Notes under the pieces: generated by a model
What the model was told of the DNA's origin: nothing
The model's input: the letters and a program-made list of their open reading frames with translations, nothing else
Database searches by the model: none
Origin: CAWGJF01 sp963715745
GTDB taxonomy: Bacteria > Bacteroidota > Ignavibacteria > Ignavibacteriales > Ignavibacteriaceae
Assembly: GCA_963715745.1 (NCBI GenBank)
Contig: OY970271.1
Coordinates: 2,852,001 to 2,916,000, forward strand
Direction: 5' to 3'
Length of the DNA stretch: 64,000 nt
Shown: positions 28,120 through 38,279 of the stretch, one piece after another
How the letters are laid out: each line of letters starts with the position of its first letter
How positions within the stretch are numbered: the first letter of the stretch is position 1
Made by a program: the position numbers and the translations under genes

Positions 28120-28512
28120 TTAGTTTTTAAGAATGTTTCTTTGAACAGAATTCAGTAATGATTCTTTTCCGAATGGTTTTGTTATAAAATCACTTGAATT
28201 TTCAATAAGATATTTCTTTTCATCTTCTAAAAAATCATAAGCAGTTACAATTATAACCGGTAAGTATTTTGTTTTATTTTTTCCACGGATATTTTGAAGA
28301 ATTTTTATACCATCTTTACTACCTGCAAGATTAATATCCAGCAGAACAAGCTGGTAATCGTTTTCTTCCAGAAGATTTAATGAATTTTCAATACTGGCTG
28401 CCAAATCAATTTTATAAAATTCACGAAGCATTACTTTTATAAGTAATTGAGTTTCTTTATTGTCTTCAACTAAAAGAATTTTCCCCGATTCAATACTCAA
28501 AGAATCCCCCAA
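28120..28512 (-). CDS. single-domain response regulator (CheY-like)
   Basis: This 130-residue protein is only a receiver domain: acidic pair in LLVEDN, phospho-acceptor Asp in VLLDINL, Thr in VTAYD and Lys in ITKPF. It has no output domain, so it would act by protein contact. The stretch DINLAGSKDG resembles DINLQGEYNG in the receiver of the hybrid kinase at 14254-17781, suggesting shared origin or partners. It precedes the ATPase-GGDEF gene by about 220 bases. Confidence 0.9.
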   Translation of the reverse strand: MGDSLSIESGKILLVEDNKETQLLIKVMLREFYKIDLAASIENSLNLLEENDYQLVLLDINLAGSKDGIKILQNIRGKNKTKYLPVIIVTAYDFLEDEKKYLIENSSDFITKPFGKESLLNSVQRNILKN

Positions 28513-28555
28513 TCAGAAATGATTAAATTTTTTAAAAATAAAAATTAATGGACTA

Positions 28556-29182
28556 CTACTTATTCTTTTTAAAGAAATTTGTAGCAAAGATCATATCCCA
28601 AAACGGTGAGCTTACGCCAAATCCTTTGTTAGGATCCTGGTAATGATGCAGCATATGATGGTTTTTGATGGCTAGCCAGAATTTACTATGCATATTAAAG
28701 TGATGTATTGCATAATGGGTTAAATCATAAAAAAGATATCCCACAATAAATCCGGAGAAGAAAGGATAAACCATTACGTCTCCAATTGTATAGCTGAATA
28801 AAAAGAAAAAGAATACAGCCAATGGAACACTAACAGAAGGAGGCATAACAAGTCTTCTTGAATCACTAGGGTAATCGTGATGAACCCCATGAAACATAAA
28901 ATGAATTTTTTTACCGAATTCTGTTTTAGCTTCAAAATGAAAAATATATCTGTGTAAAACGTATTCAGTTAATGACCAAAAAAACATACCTGCTACAAAT
29001 AATCCAATAATTGTTGAAATACGAAGTGAATGTTCAAATGTAGCCAGGTAAAGCAAATAACCAACAAACGGCAAATATAATATTAGAGGGACAGTTGGAT
29101 GAACTCTTGAAAAAAATTCCAGAATATCATTATCAAACATTCGTACTGTTTCATCTTTGTTAGAGACAAAATTCTTAGCCAT
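28556..29182 (-). CDS. fatty acid hydroxylase superfamily membrane protein
   Basis: This 208-residue di-iron membrane enzyme has the histidine clusters HRYIFH, HGVHH, HYAIHH and HHMLHHY spaced as in the fatty acid hydroxylase/sterol desaturase superfamily, with about four hydrophobic helices between them. Fatty acid 2-hydroxylases of this size modify lipid acyl chains using O2. The substrate here is unknown. It lies upstream of the receiver gene on the same strand (43-base gap) and is divergent from the transporter gene at 29421. Confidence 0.85.
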   Translation of the reverse strand: MAKNFVSNKDETVRMFDNDILEFFSRVHPTVPLILYLPFVGYLLYLATFEHSLRISTIIGLFVAGMFFWSLTEYVLHRYIFHFEAKTEFGKKIHFMFHGVHHDYPSDSRRLVMPPSVSVPLAVFFFFLFSYTIGDVMVYPFFSGFIVGYLFYDLTHYAIHHFNMHSKFWLAIKNHHMLHHYQDPNKGFGVSSPFWDMIFATNFFKKNK

Positions 29183-29420
29183 TTACATTCCTAAACTGTT
29201 ATTTTAACGGTAAATTTAATAAAATATTATTCAATAATAAATTGTTTTTATTTCACATTTATTGGAAATAGTTGAACTAAATCACATTGTGAAATTAAAA
29301 TGCCAAAATGTTTATAATCGCCCTTTATTTTGAATGACCAAAAAATTATTTGTAAAAAAGAAGCATTCTTCCAATATTCAGCATTAAAATTTTCTTTTCC
29401 CTAAAAATACTCAAAATTCT

Positions 29421-30812
29421 ATGTCAGAAATTGAACAGACCAGAGAAAAGTGGGGATCAAAAATTGGATTTGTTCTCGCTGCCGCAGGTTCAGCAATCGG
29501 ATTAGGAAACATCTGGAAATTCCCATATATCGCAGGTGAAAACGGAGGGGCCTCCTTTGTTTTGGTTTATCTAATTTGTATTGCGGTAATTGGACTACCG
29601 GTATTAATTGCAGAAATTTTAATAGGAAGAACCACACAGCGAAACCCGGTTGGTGCATTTTACAAATTAAGTAAATCTAAATTTTGGGCAAGTTTGGGCG
29701 GAATGGGTGTAGTAGCTGGTTTTCTAATTCTTTCTTTTTATGCAATTATCGCCGGTTGGGCCATTGGTTATATTATTGAATCAATTAACGGGAACTTCTT
29801 TTTATGGCCGGACCCAACAGCATCTGCAGAACATTTCAATAGTCTTGTTTCAAATGTTTATTGGATGATGGGTTATTTTGCTTTCTTCATGGTCTTAACA
29901 ATTATTATTGTTTTTTCCGGAGTACAAAGAGGCATTGAACGGGCAAGTAAGATAATGATGCCTGTATTATTTATACTTCTGGTAGTTTTGATGATAAGAG
30001 GTTTAACATTACCGGGTGCAGAAAAAGGAATTAATTTTTTATGGAATCCTGATTGGAGTAAGATTACTGCAAGTACAATATTACTGGCTCTGGGACATGC
30101 ATTTTTTACTTTAAGTCTGGGAATGGGAGCGATGTTGACTTACGGAAGTTATATGTCGGAAGAAGACAATGTACCAACGGCTGCTTTTCAAATAGTTTTT
30201 CTTGATACTTTGATTGCTCTTATCGCGGGTATGGCAATTTTTACATCAGTATTTTCAGTTGGATTAGATCCTGCAGCAGGCCCGGGTTTGATTTTCCATA
30301 CTCTTCCCGGAGTTTTTGTAAAAATGCCGGGGGGATATTTCTTTTCAATTTTATTTTTTGTTGCATTAGCAATTGCTGCTCTAACTTCATCAATATCATT
30401 ACTTGAAGTCGTGGTTTCATATTTTGTAGATGAATTAAAATGGAAAAGACATAAGGCTGCTATTGTTTTAGGAATAATTACATTTTTAATCGGTGTTCCA
30501 AGTGCACTTTCATTTAACCTGCTTCAGGACTTTCATATTTTTGGGAAAAACTTTTTTGATATAGTTGATTATTTAGCTTCCAATATTCTGCTTCCACTTG
30601 GCGGATTATTGATATCAGTTTTTGTTGCGTGGATCTGGGGACTAGATAAAGTTATTCCTAATCTTAAAAGAGGTGCTGAAAAATTATTCAACAAATATCC
30701 CTGGACAGTTTCTTTTTGGAAAATTTTCATAAAATATCTTTCACCTGTTTTAATTTTCCTGGTATTTCTAAATTCAATTGGGTTGCTGGATAAAATTCTG
30801 GAACTCTTCTGA
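29421..30812 (+). CDS. neurotransmitter:sodium symporter family transporter
   Basis: This 463-residue inner-membrane carrier has about 11 helices. The family signature in the first helix, FVLAAAGSAIGLGNIWKFPY, contains the Na+/substrate-binding unwound region. Later TLSLGMGAMLTYGSY corresponds to helix 6. Bacterial members (LeuT, MhsT type) import amino acids with Na+. It is followed 29 bases later by an alanine/glycine:cation symporter, so the pair may serve amino-acid uptake. Confidence 0.92.
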   Translation: MSEIEQTREKWGSKIGFVLAAAGSAIGLGNIWKFPYIAGENGGASFVLVYLICIAVIGLPVLIAEILIGRTTQRNPVGAFYKLSKSKFWASLGGMGVVAGFLILSFYAIIAGWAIGYIIESINGNFFLWPDPTASAEHFNSLVSNVYWMMGYFAFFMVLTIIIVFSGVQRGIERASKIMMPVLFILLVVLMIRGLTLPGAEKGINFLWNPDWSKITASTILLALGHAFFTLSLGMGAMLTYGSYMSEEDNVPTAAFQIVFLDTLIALIAGMAIFTSVFSVGLDPAAGPGLIFHTLPGVFVKMPGGYFFSILFFVALAIAALTSSISLLEVVVSYFVDELKWKRHKAAIVLGIITFLIGVPSALSFNLLQDFHIFGKNFFDIVDYLASNILLPLGGLLISVFVAWIWGLDKVIPNLKRGAEKLFNKYPWTVSFWKIFIKYLSPVLIFLVFLNSIGLLDKILELF

Positions 30813-30841
30813 AAATTTTCAATCAATAAAAACTTAAAATT

Positions 30842-32434
30842 ATGAGCAGATCAATTGCAGGTCTAATTCTTTTTTCAATTATTATAGTGATTTTAATTGT
30901 TGGCGGAGTTGCATTTTACGAATCAGTTTGGGCATTCCCCGGAAATTTTGATTTCATGGCAAACTTCCCTTCTGCTGATTTACCTTTAGGTTCCATTCCA
31001 TTGATGATAATTGCCCTTGTTGGAACAGGAATTTTTGTAACTCTCAAACTCGGGTTTCCTCAAATCAGATATTTTTTACATGGAATAAAAGTTACACGCG
31101 GCGTTTATGATAATCCTGAAGATGAAGGCGATCTGAATCACTTCAGAGCATTAGCAACTGCACTTTCTGCAACAGTTGGGATTGGAAATATAGCTGGAGT
31201 TGCTACTGCAATTTATTATGGCGGACCCGGGGCTATGTTCTGGATGTGGGTGACTGCTTTTTTTGGAACGACTCTTAAATTTGCTGAATCATCCCTGGCT
31301 TTAAAATATCGTGAAATAGATAAATATGGATTCACTGCTGGCGGACCAATGTACACAATTGAAAAAGGCCTGGGTGAAAAATATCGTTGGCTTGCAGTAG
31401 CATTTGCTTGTTTCGCAGTTATATGTTCTTTTGCAACAGGCAATGCAATTCAATCTTTTACCGTTTCAGATCAGATTTATTTCGAAGCTTCTCAGATTTT
31501 AGGAACAACCAGTTTTTTAACTGCAAAACATGCAATCTTTTCTGGTTTTGATTTATCAGTACAGCAAGTGATTAATGGAATTGTACTTGCCACGTTAGTC
31601 GGAATGGTAATTATTGGAGGTATAAGAAGAATCGGTCATGTTACAGGATTTCTATCTCCCTTTATGGCAGTAATATATGTAGCCGCAGCATTACTCGTTC
31701 TGGTTGCTAACCTGAATGAAATCCTACCGAGTATTTCTTTAATCTTTAAGATGGCATTTAATCCGCCGGCACAAATTGCCGGAGCTGTTGGTGGTTCATT
31801 TTTAGTAATGTTAAACACTATGCTCTGGGGTATTAAACGCGGACTTTATTCAAATGAAGCAGGTCAGGGAAGTGCGGCTATTGCTCACTCAACAGCAAAA
31901 ACAAAATTTGCAATACGTGAAGGTACAGTTGCTATGCTAGGGCCATTCATTGATACAATCCTTATTTGCAGTTTAACAGGCTTAGTAATCATTGTAACAA
32001 ATGCCTGGCATCATACAGAGTTCTATACTACAAGGATAGATGCAAATTTTTCTGGAGAGCTTTACAACAGCAGTCTTTTAACATCATTTGCATTTAAAAA
32101 AGGAATGAGCTGGTTGTTTAATTATGGAGATAAAATCGTAACGATTTCAGTTTTACTATTTGCAATCTCTACTGCAATAAGCTGGTCATTTTATGGTGAT
32201 CGTGCTGCAAATTATTTATTTGGTAACCGGGCTAAATTACCATATAAATGGATTTATGTTCTTTTTGTTTTCATCGGGGCTGTTGCTCAATTGGAAGCGG
32301 TGTGGGCATTCGGAGATGCAGCGCTAGGATTTATGACTTTTCCGAATCTGATTGCTATAATTCTTTTATCCGGAGCTTTAAAGAAAATGACAAATGAATA
32401 TTTTTCAGTTGAACATGAAGTTTATAAAAAATAA
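30842..32434 (+). CDS. alanine/glycine:cation symporter (AGCS family)
   Basis: This 530-residue inner-membrane carrier has the AGCS signatures GNIAGVATAIYYGGPGAMFWMW and, near the middle, GIKRGLYSNEAGQGSAAIAH, with about 11 helices. The family imports alanine or glycine with Na+ or H+. It is longer than many members because of N-terminal and helix 9-10 loop segments. It ends 11 bases from the convergent phosphofructokinase gene. Confidence 0.93.
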   Translation: MSRSIAGLILFSIIIVILIVGGVAFYESVWAFPGNFDFMANFPSADLPLGSIPLMIIALVGTGIFVTLKLGFPQIRYFLHGIKVTRGVYDNPEDEGDLNHFRALATALSATVGIGNIAGVATAIYYGGPGAMFWMWVTAFFGTTLKFAESSLALKYREIDKYGFTAGGPMYTIEKGLGEKYRWLAVAFACFAVICSFATGNAIQSFTVSDQIYFEASQILGTTSFLTAKHAIFSGFDLSVQQVINGIVLATLVGMVIIGGIRRIGHVTGFLSPFMAVIYVAAALLVLVANLNEILPSISLIFKMAFNPPAQIAGAVGGSFLVMLNTMLWGIKRGLYSNEAGQGSAAIAHSTAKTKFAIREGTVAMLGPFIDTILICSLTGLVIIVTNAWHHTEFYTTRIDANFSGELYNSSLLTSFAFKKGMSWLFNYGDKIVTISVLLFAISTAISWSFYGDRAANYLFGNRAKLPYKWIYVLFVFIGAVAQLEAVWAFGDAALGFMTFPNLIAIILLSGALKKMTNEYFSVEHEVYKK

Positions 32435-32445
32435 AATTTAATATT

Positions 32446-33840
32446 TTATTCCGGAATTATTCTTGGTCCGCCAATATCATCAATATTATTCGGATCCGGA
32501 ATAATATTATTTGGTACATTATAAACCGAATTACTGTCACTTGTTGCAAGTAAAATCTTCCCTTCATTCAAATTCCTGTAAAGAAGATCATTTTCAATTA
32601 AGTAGTAGAAATGTTTTTTAAAATCATCTATTGATAGCTTTGCAGTTGCAGCCAGTTTTGCCAACTCATGTGGATCATCAAAATCGGCCTGGTTTATTCT
32701 CAACATATATCTTCTGGCTATATAAAATGATTCAGAGCTTGGATCAACCATCCTGACACGAGTTTTATTTGTCTTTGGATCAAGAATATCTTTAAAATAA
32801 AGGGGAATGAATCTGCCGTTTTGGATTGAAACCATTGCACCACTTCCTCCGTTTAAAATAAATTGTGCGGCAGAGAAACCAAGGTCGCGGGTGTATTCCA
32901 TATCAAAAGGTATTGGGTCAGCACATCTTAATTCGTAACCGATATTTTTTGCCACAATAGTAGTTTTAATTCCGAATTCTTTTAATTTTTCCTGAACTTT
33001 CGTTTTAAGTATTTCACCAAAATTAACTTCTGCAATTCGAATGTTATCATGTGCATCTCTTTCAATATTCACTAACTCATCAAGATCATCATGACTTAAC
33101 TTTTCTACAAGACCTTCCGCAAGAATTACAGTGCCATCAGACCTTCCATAACTCAACCTTTTTATTATAGCACCGACAAGTATATCAACAATTTGTTTGA
33201 GTTTGACATTTTCTTCGGGGAACTCTTCAGGAATTAAAGTTAATGTTGCTCCTGTTGCTTTTCCAATACCAAGCGCAAGATGCCCAGCCTTTCTGCCCAT
33301 TGTAACAATAAAATACCAACGAGATGTAGTTTGAGCATCAACCATTAAATTTTTGACAACTTCAACGCCTATATGTCTAGCAGTTTGAAATCCGAAGGTA
33401 GGAATACCATGAGGAAGATCGAGATCGTTATCTATTGTTTTTGGCACGTGCACAACTTTAATTCTTCCGGCAGCCATTTCGTTCACTTTTAGTGCACTAA
33501 ATGCAGTATCGTCACCACCAATTGTAATTAGCTTATCAACATTTAACCTAAGAAGCGAGGTAACAGTATTTTCTAAATTTTTCGGGTCTTTGGTTGGATT
33601 AGCTCTTGAAATACCAATATATGAACCACCCCGAAAATGAATTCGGCTTACGCCATGGATTGTAAGTTCTTTTGCATGAGTAATATCACCTTGCATTACC
33701 CATTTAAAACCATCTTTGATACCGAGAATTTCCACCCCTTCAACTTCAGCACGAATAGTAGCTGCACCAATAACACTATTAATTCCTGGTGCCGGACCTC
33801 CCCCAACAAGTATAGCAAGTTTTTTTGGGGCAATTGACAT
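32446..33840 (-). CDS. 6-phosphofructokinase, predicted pyrophosphate-dependent
   Basis: This 464-residue PFKA-family enzyme phosphorylates fructose 6-phosphate in glycolysis. GGDD at residues 108-111 and PKTIDND at 133-139 carry the Asp and Lys that in studied family members mark pyrophosphate rather than ATP use (ATP enzymes have GGDG and PGTIDND). VTMGRKAGH is the fructose-6-phosphate motif. The C-terminal ~100 residues are longer than in short ATP-type PFK. Donor specificity is inferred from these two positions. Confidence 0.88.
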   Translation of the reverse strand: MSIAPKKLAILVGGGPAPGINSVIGAATIRAEVEGVEILGIKDGFKWVMQGDITHAKELTIHGVSRIHFRGGSYIGISRANPTKDPKNLENTVTSLLRLNVDKLITIGGDDTAFSALKVNEMAAGRIKVVHVPKTIDNDLDLPHGIPTFGFQTARHIGVEVVKNLMVDAQTTSRWYFIVTMGRKAGHLALGIGKATGATLTLIPEEFPEENVKLKQIVDILVGAIIKRLSYGRSDGTVILAEGLVEKLSHDDLDELVNIERDAHDNIRIAEVNFGEILKTKVQEKLKEFGIKTTIVAKNIGYELRCADPIPFDMEYTRDLGFSAAQFILNGGSGAMVSIQNGRFIPLYFKDILDPKTNKTRVRMVDPSSESFYIARRYMLRINQADFDDPHELAKLAATAKLSIDDFKKHFYYLIENDLLYRNLNEGKILLATSDSNSVYNVPNNIIPDPNNIDDIGGPRIIPE

Positions 33841-33905
33841 ACTTATTCACTCCTTTTAATATATAACCATTAAATATCTGAATAAGGAATTAATTATGAA
33901 AGGAA

Positions 33906-36089
33906 TTAATTCAAAATTTTCAGCTTCGCAAATTTTAACATAAGCTGCTTAACATTATTTCCTTCAAACTGAACAGTTGCTTTTACCATATCTCCCGTTC
34001 CGGAAACATCAGTTACTTTTCCAAGACCAAACTTTTCGTGCATCACACGACTGCCGGGTCTTACATCCTTATTATCCTGATCAAAATCTGAGTAGTCAAC
34101 CGTTTCAAAATATTCGTAGTAGATTTCTTTTTTTGTTTTTCGGTTACCTTTTCTTCCTATTCCACCATTGATTTCATGAAGTGTAGCAGGATCCAGCTCG
34201 TCAATAAATCTTGATCTGCTCTGGTATGCAACTTCTCCAAACCTGTAACGCGAACGCGCATGTGACAGATAAACTTTTTGCTGTGCCCTTGTCACTCCAA
34301 CATAAAACAATCTTCTTTCTTCTTCCAAACTGGCATCTGAATTAAATCTGTTTGCAATCGGGAATATTTCTTCTTCAAGACCTGAAATAAATACAATTGG
34401 AAATTCCAATCCTTTGGCACTGTGCAAAGTGAGTAACGTTACAACATTTTTATCATCATCCATCATTTCCAGATCAGTTATCAGTGAAACTTCCTCTAAA
34501 AATGTCTCAAGCTTTGCATTCTTATTTTCATTTGTAAATTCACTTAATGCAGCTAACAACTGATTAATATTTTCAATTCTCTGAAGAGATTCCTGAGTAT
34601 TTTCACTTTTGAACATTCTTATTAATCCAAGTTCATCTACAAGAGCACGCGATAATTCTCCTACAGATAGCTTTTCTTTCAACCCTATATATTTTTCAAT
34701 TAAGATTCTAAATCCTTTAACATTTTTCTGGATTCTTTCTTTTATATCAATTACCTCAAAAACTCTTGCCATAGTTTGATATAAAGTCAGATTATGCTTC
34801 CTTGCAAAAGCTATCATTCTTGTTATTGTAGTATTCCCTATTCCTCTTTGAGGAAAGTTCATTATTCTTAACAGGCTTTCTTCATCATTCTGATTTGTAA
34901 GCACACGGAGGTATGCAATAATATCTTTAACTTCTTTTCTTCTGTAAAACTCTATCCCACCAATTATAGTGTAAGGAATTTTTTCTTTTCTGAAAATATC
35001 TTCAAGCGCACGTGACTGAGCATTAGTCCTATAAAGTATTGCAAAATCGCTGTAAGTTAATTTCTTCTTACTAATTTCTTTTTTAATATACTTTGCAAGC
35101 TGAAATGCTTCATCTTTTTCATCTGCACATTTCACTAATGTTAATTGCTCACCATCGTTATTCTCTGTCCATAATGTTTTAGTGATTTGACCTTTGTTGT
35201 TTTTAATCACAGAATCTGCAGCAGTCAAAATAGTTTTTGTTGATCTGTAATTCTGTTCCAGCCTGAATATTTTATACTTTTTAAAATCTTTCTGAAAATC
35301 TTTCATATTATCCAGGTTTGCACCACGCCAGCTATAAATACTCTGTGCATCATCACCAACGACAGAAATTTTACAATTACGTGAAACAAGCAATTTTAAA
35401 ATTTCATATTGAGCTTTATTTGTATCCTGGAATTCATCGACAAGTATATAATGGAATTTTTTCTTATACTTTTGTAAAACCTTTGGCTTTGAGTTAAATA
35501 GTTCTATTGGCTTAAGCAGAAGATCTTCAAAATCCATAGAATTGTTTGCTATTAATCTTTTCTGATACTCCTTAAAGACCTCACCTATTTTTTTCTCAAT
35601 AGGTGATTTTGAATGATTTTTTATATACTCTTCAGGCATTATCATATGGTTCTTAAGAAAGCTGATTCTATGCCTGATTGAATTTGGAGTTACACCTTCA
35701 ATTTCAATATTAAGATTAGTGAGAATATTATTTACAAGTGAAAGTGAATCCTCAGTATCATATATTGAAAAATTACTTTCGTAATTGATTTGCTTTGCTT
35801 CTGTACGAAGAATTCGAGCAAAAATTGAATGAAATGTGCCCATCCAAAGATTTTCCGCTTTTTTACCAATAAGCTCCTTAATACGAGATTTCATCTCGTT
35901 AGCTGCTTTATTGGTAAAAGTTAAAGCTAAAATCGACTCAGGTTTATAGCCTTTTGAAATTAAATAAGCAATTTTATAGGTAAGAACTTTAGTTTTTCCT
36001 GATCCAGCGCCAGCAACAATCATTTGCGGACCGCCAAGGTATTCAACTGCTTCTTTTTGGGCTTTATTAAGAACTTTTAAATCCACCAT
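33906..36089 (-). CDS. UvrD/PcrA-type ATP-dependent DNA helicase
   Basis: This 727-residue superfamily 1A helicase has motif I AGAGSGKT (near residue 30), motif Ia LTFTNKAANEM, motif II VDEFQDT, motif III DDAQSIYSWRGA, motif IV QNYRST, motif V TLHSAKGLEF and motif VI GVTRAQ. The C-terminal ~60 residues (GSRVMHEKFGLGKV onward) form a Tudor-like domain of the kind that binds RNA polymerase in PcrA/UvrD. Roles in nucleotide excision repair and clearing stalled complexes are expected. Confidence 0.95.
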   Translation of the reverse strand: MVDLKVLNKAQKEAVEYLGGPQMIVAGAGSGKTKVLTYKIAYLISKGYKPESILALTFTNKAANEMKSRIKELIGKKAENLWMGTFHSIFARILRTEAKQINYESNFSIYDTEDSLSLVNNILTNLNIEIEGVTPNSIRHRISFLKNHMIMPEEYIKNHSKSPIEKKIGEVFKEYQKRLIANNSMDFEDLLLKPIELFNSKPKVLQKYKKKFHYILVDEFQDTNKAQYEILKLLVSRNCKISVVGDDAQSIYSWRGANLDNMKDFQKDFKKYKIFRLEQNYRSTKTILTAADSVIKNNKGQITKTLWTENNDGEQLTLVKCADEKDEAFQLAKYIKKEISKKKLTYSDFAILYRTNAQSRALEDIFRKEKIPYTIIGGIEFYRRKEVKDIIAYLRVLTNQNDEESLLRIMNFPQRGIGNTTITRMIAFARKHNLTLYQTMARVFEVIDIKERIQKNVKGFRILIEKYIGLKEKLSVGELSRALVDELGLIRMFKSENTQESLQRIENINQLLAALSEFTNENKNAKLETFLEEVSLITDLEMMDDDKNVVTLLTLHSAKGLEFPIVFISGLEEEIFPIANRFNSDASLEEERRLFYVGVTRAQQKVYLSHARSRYRFGEVAYQSRSRFIDELDPATLHEINGGIGRKGNRKTKKEIYYEYFETVDYSDFDQDNKDVRPGSRVMHEKFGLGKVTDVSGTGDMVKATVQFEGNNVKQLMLKFAKLKILN

Positions 36090-36317
36090 TTTTTAGTCTT
36101 TTCTTTGAAAAATTGAAGTGCAAATATATATAAACGAATTCCGAATATAAAGGCAAGAAAAAGGTAAAAATTACAATTTCCAATGTTTACCTGGAAATTA
36201 ATTTCACATTCTATTAAATGTCAGCAAATAATAACATACAATATCTGGCACTTTTCTGGTTATAATATCTCCAATAAAAAAATTTACTAATTAAAGCCAA
36301 AATCTGCCGGTTATTTA

Positions 36318-38003
36318 ATGATTGATTCCTCAGGGGTACCCGGGACTTTAACCGAACCTAAAATCTATAAAATTAAGAGAAATAGCAGTCTCTCCTATCA
36401 AATCAGTTCAGATTCATTAAATAATTTTCAATCAAATTTACAATTTGAACAAACTCCACTTGCAGTTATTGAGTGGGATGTGAATTTCGAAGTTGTTAAG
36501 TGGAATCAATCAGCAGAAAGAATCTTTGGTTATACTGAAGAAGAAGCGAAAAACAAATCAGCAATTGAGCTAATAGTGCTTCCAACCGATAAAGAATATG
36601 TAACTAAGGTTTTTAAACAACTGATTTCGCAGGAAGGTGGAAAAAGAAGCACAAATAAAAATCGACGTAAGGATGAAAAAATAATTACCTGCGAATGGTA
36701 CAACAATCCAATCATTAATGAGAATGGGGAATTAATAGGTATTGCTTCATTAGTTGATGATATTACAGAAAAAGAAAAAAATCAGAAAATTCAGCAGGCA
36801 CTTTATAAAATTTCAGAGTCTGTAAATACAATTAAAGATATAAATGAATTATACAAGGAAATTCACAGTATTATAAAAGAGCTAATGAAAGCAGATAACT
36901 TTTATATTGCTCTTTACAATGATGCAACAGAAACAATTTCATTCCCATATTTTGTTGATGAATTCGATTCACAACCACACGAAAGAAAACTCGGCAGAGG
37001 TTTAACAGAATATATACTCAGGTGCGGAAATAATTTATTAATAGATGCAGATGAGGATATCAGGTTAAGGAAAGTTGGTGAAACTGATTTAATGGGACAG
37101 CCTTCCGAAATATGGCTTGGTGTAGCATTAAAAATAAATAATAAACCGATCGGGGTTATTGTAGTTCAGGATTATAGTGACAAAACAACTTACGGTGAAG
37201 AAGAAAAACAATTGCTCACCTATGTCTCGGAACAAATAGCTTCTGCAATTACAAAAAAACGAAACGATGAAGAATTAAAAAAATATTCTGAGGAATTACA
37301 GGAGTTAAATGCGAGCAAAGACAAGTTTTTTTCGATAATTGCTCACGACTTACGTTCTCCGTTTAACGGACTTTTAGGATTAGCAAATATACTTAAGAAT
37401 GAATTTGACTATCTTACTGTTGGAGAACAAAAATCTTACATTGATGAAGTTTATAATTCTATTTCAGGAATGTATGAACTAACTGAAAAACTTCTGGATT
37501 GGAGCAGACTTCAGATTGGCAGACAAAGATTCCGAATTGCTTCTATAAAATTATTCTATTTTATTAATGATATAATTTCTACCCTTTCAAATATTGCAAA
37601 GCTCAAAAGCATTAAAATAATAAATGAATTAAGCCCTGATGACAAAGTGTATGCTGATGATCCGATGCTAAGAACTTTGTTCCATAATCTCATCTCCAAC
37701 TCAATTAAATTTACAAACAGCGGAGGCAGCATAACTATAAAATCAAAACATGAGGATGGAGATAAAATATTAGTTAGTGTGGCTGATACTGGAATAGGAA
37801 TTTCTCAAGAAAATATTTCCCGGTTGTTTAAGATTGAAGATAGTTTTTCTACTCCCGGAACAAACAAGGAAAAAGGGACAGGACTTGGGTTATTATTGTG
37901 TAAAGAAATAGCAGAAAAACATCACTCAGAATTAATTGTACAAAGCATTTCTGGAAATGGTACAACTTTTAGTATCCGGCTAAACTCAAAACCGGAGGAT
38001 TAG
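36318..38003 (+). CDS. PAS-GAF sensor histidine kinase
   Basis: This 561-residue soluble kinase has no membrane helix. A PAS domain lies near residues 45-155 (AVIEWDVNFEVVKWNQSAERIFGY) and a GAF domain near 165-315. HisKA has the phospho-accepting His in IIAHDLRSPFNGLLG. HATPase motifs are intact: NLISNSIKFT, DTGIGI and GTGLGLLL. It thus contrasts with the eroded kinase at 14254-17781. No regulator gene is adjacent. A partial -24 element TGGCAC (36246-36251) lies upstream but its -12 half is poor. Confidence 0.93.
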   Translation: MIDSSGVPGTLTEPKIYKIKRNSSLSYQISSDSLNNFQSNLQFEQTPLAVIEWDVNFEVVKWNQSAERIFGYTEEEAKNKSAIELIVLPTDKEYVTKVFKQLISQEGGKRSTNKNRRKDEKIITCEWYNNPIINENGELIGIASLVDDITEKEKNQKIQQALYKISESVNTIKDINELYKEIHSIIKELMKADNFYIALYNDATETISFPYFVDEFDSQPHERKLGRGLTEYILRCGNNLLIDADEDIRLRKVGETDLMGQPSEIWLGVALKINNKPIGVIVVQDYSDKTTYGEEEKQLLTYVSEQIASAITKKRNDEELKKYSEELQELNASKDKFFSIIAHDLRSPFNGLLGLANILKNEFDYLTVGEQKSYIDEVYNSISGMYELTEKLLDWSRLQIGRQRFRIASIKLFYFINDIISTLSNIAKLKSIKIINELSPDDKVYADDPMLRTLFHNLISNSIKFTNSGGSITIKSKHEDGDKILVSVADTGIGISQENISRLFKIEDSFSTPGTNKEKGTGLGLLLCKEIAEKHHSELIVQSISGNGTTFSIRLNSKPED

Positions 38004-38044
38004 ACTTATTTCTAATTTTAACCTATCGAAATAAGGCATAAAAA

Positions 38045-38077
38045 AACCCCCGGATTACCTGACAAAATCCGGAGGTT
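38045..38077. terminator. hairpin, possible terminator or mRNA leader structure
   Basis: Arms AACCCCCGGATT (38045-38056) and AATCCGGAGGTT (38066-38077) pair with one mismatch around a 9-base loop. A run of A precedes it and no T-run follows on the plus strand, so as a plus-strand terminator for the kinase gene it is imperfect. AAGGAG and a 12-codon frame follow at once. Confidence 0.45.
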
Positions 38078-38279
38078 ATAAGGAGAGAACATATGATGCT
38101 GATCATTATGAAACAATTACTATGCCATTAAAAATCTTTAATTTTTATTCGATTATAAAGTAAATAGTGTCCTAATTCAACAATATGGATAAAAATGAGA
38201 TGAATTTGTAAATATATTAGGACATTAAAATTATCCCTACCTTGATTAAATCAATAAATTTTATTTTTTTGATTTTCAA

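Noticed and set aside
36246..36261. Sigma-54 promoter for the PAS-GAF kinase
   Set aside because: The -24 half TGGCAC is good, but the -12 half reads TGGTT without the essential GC.
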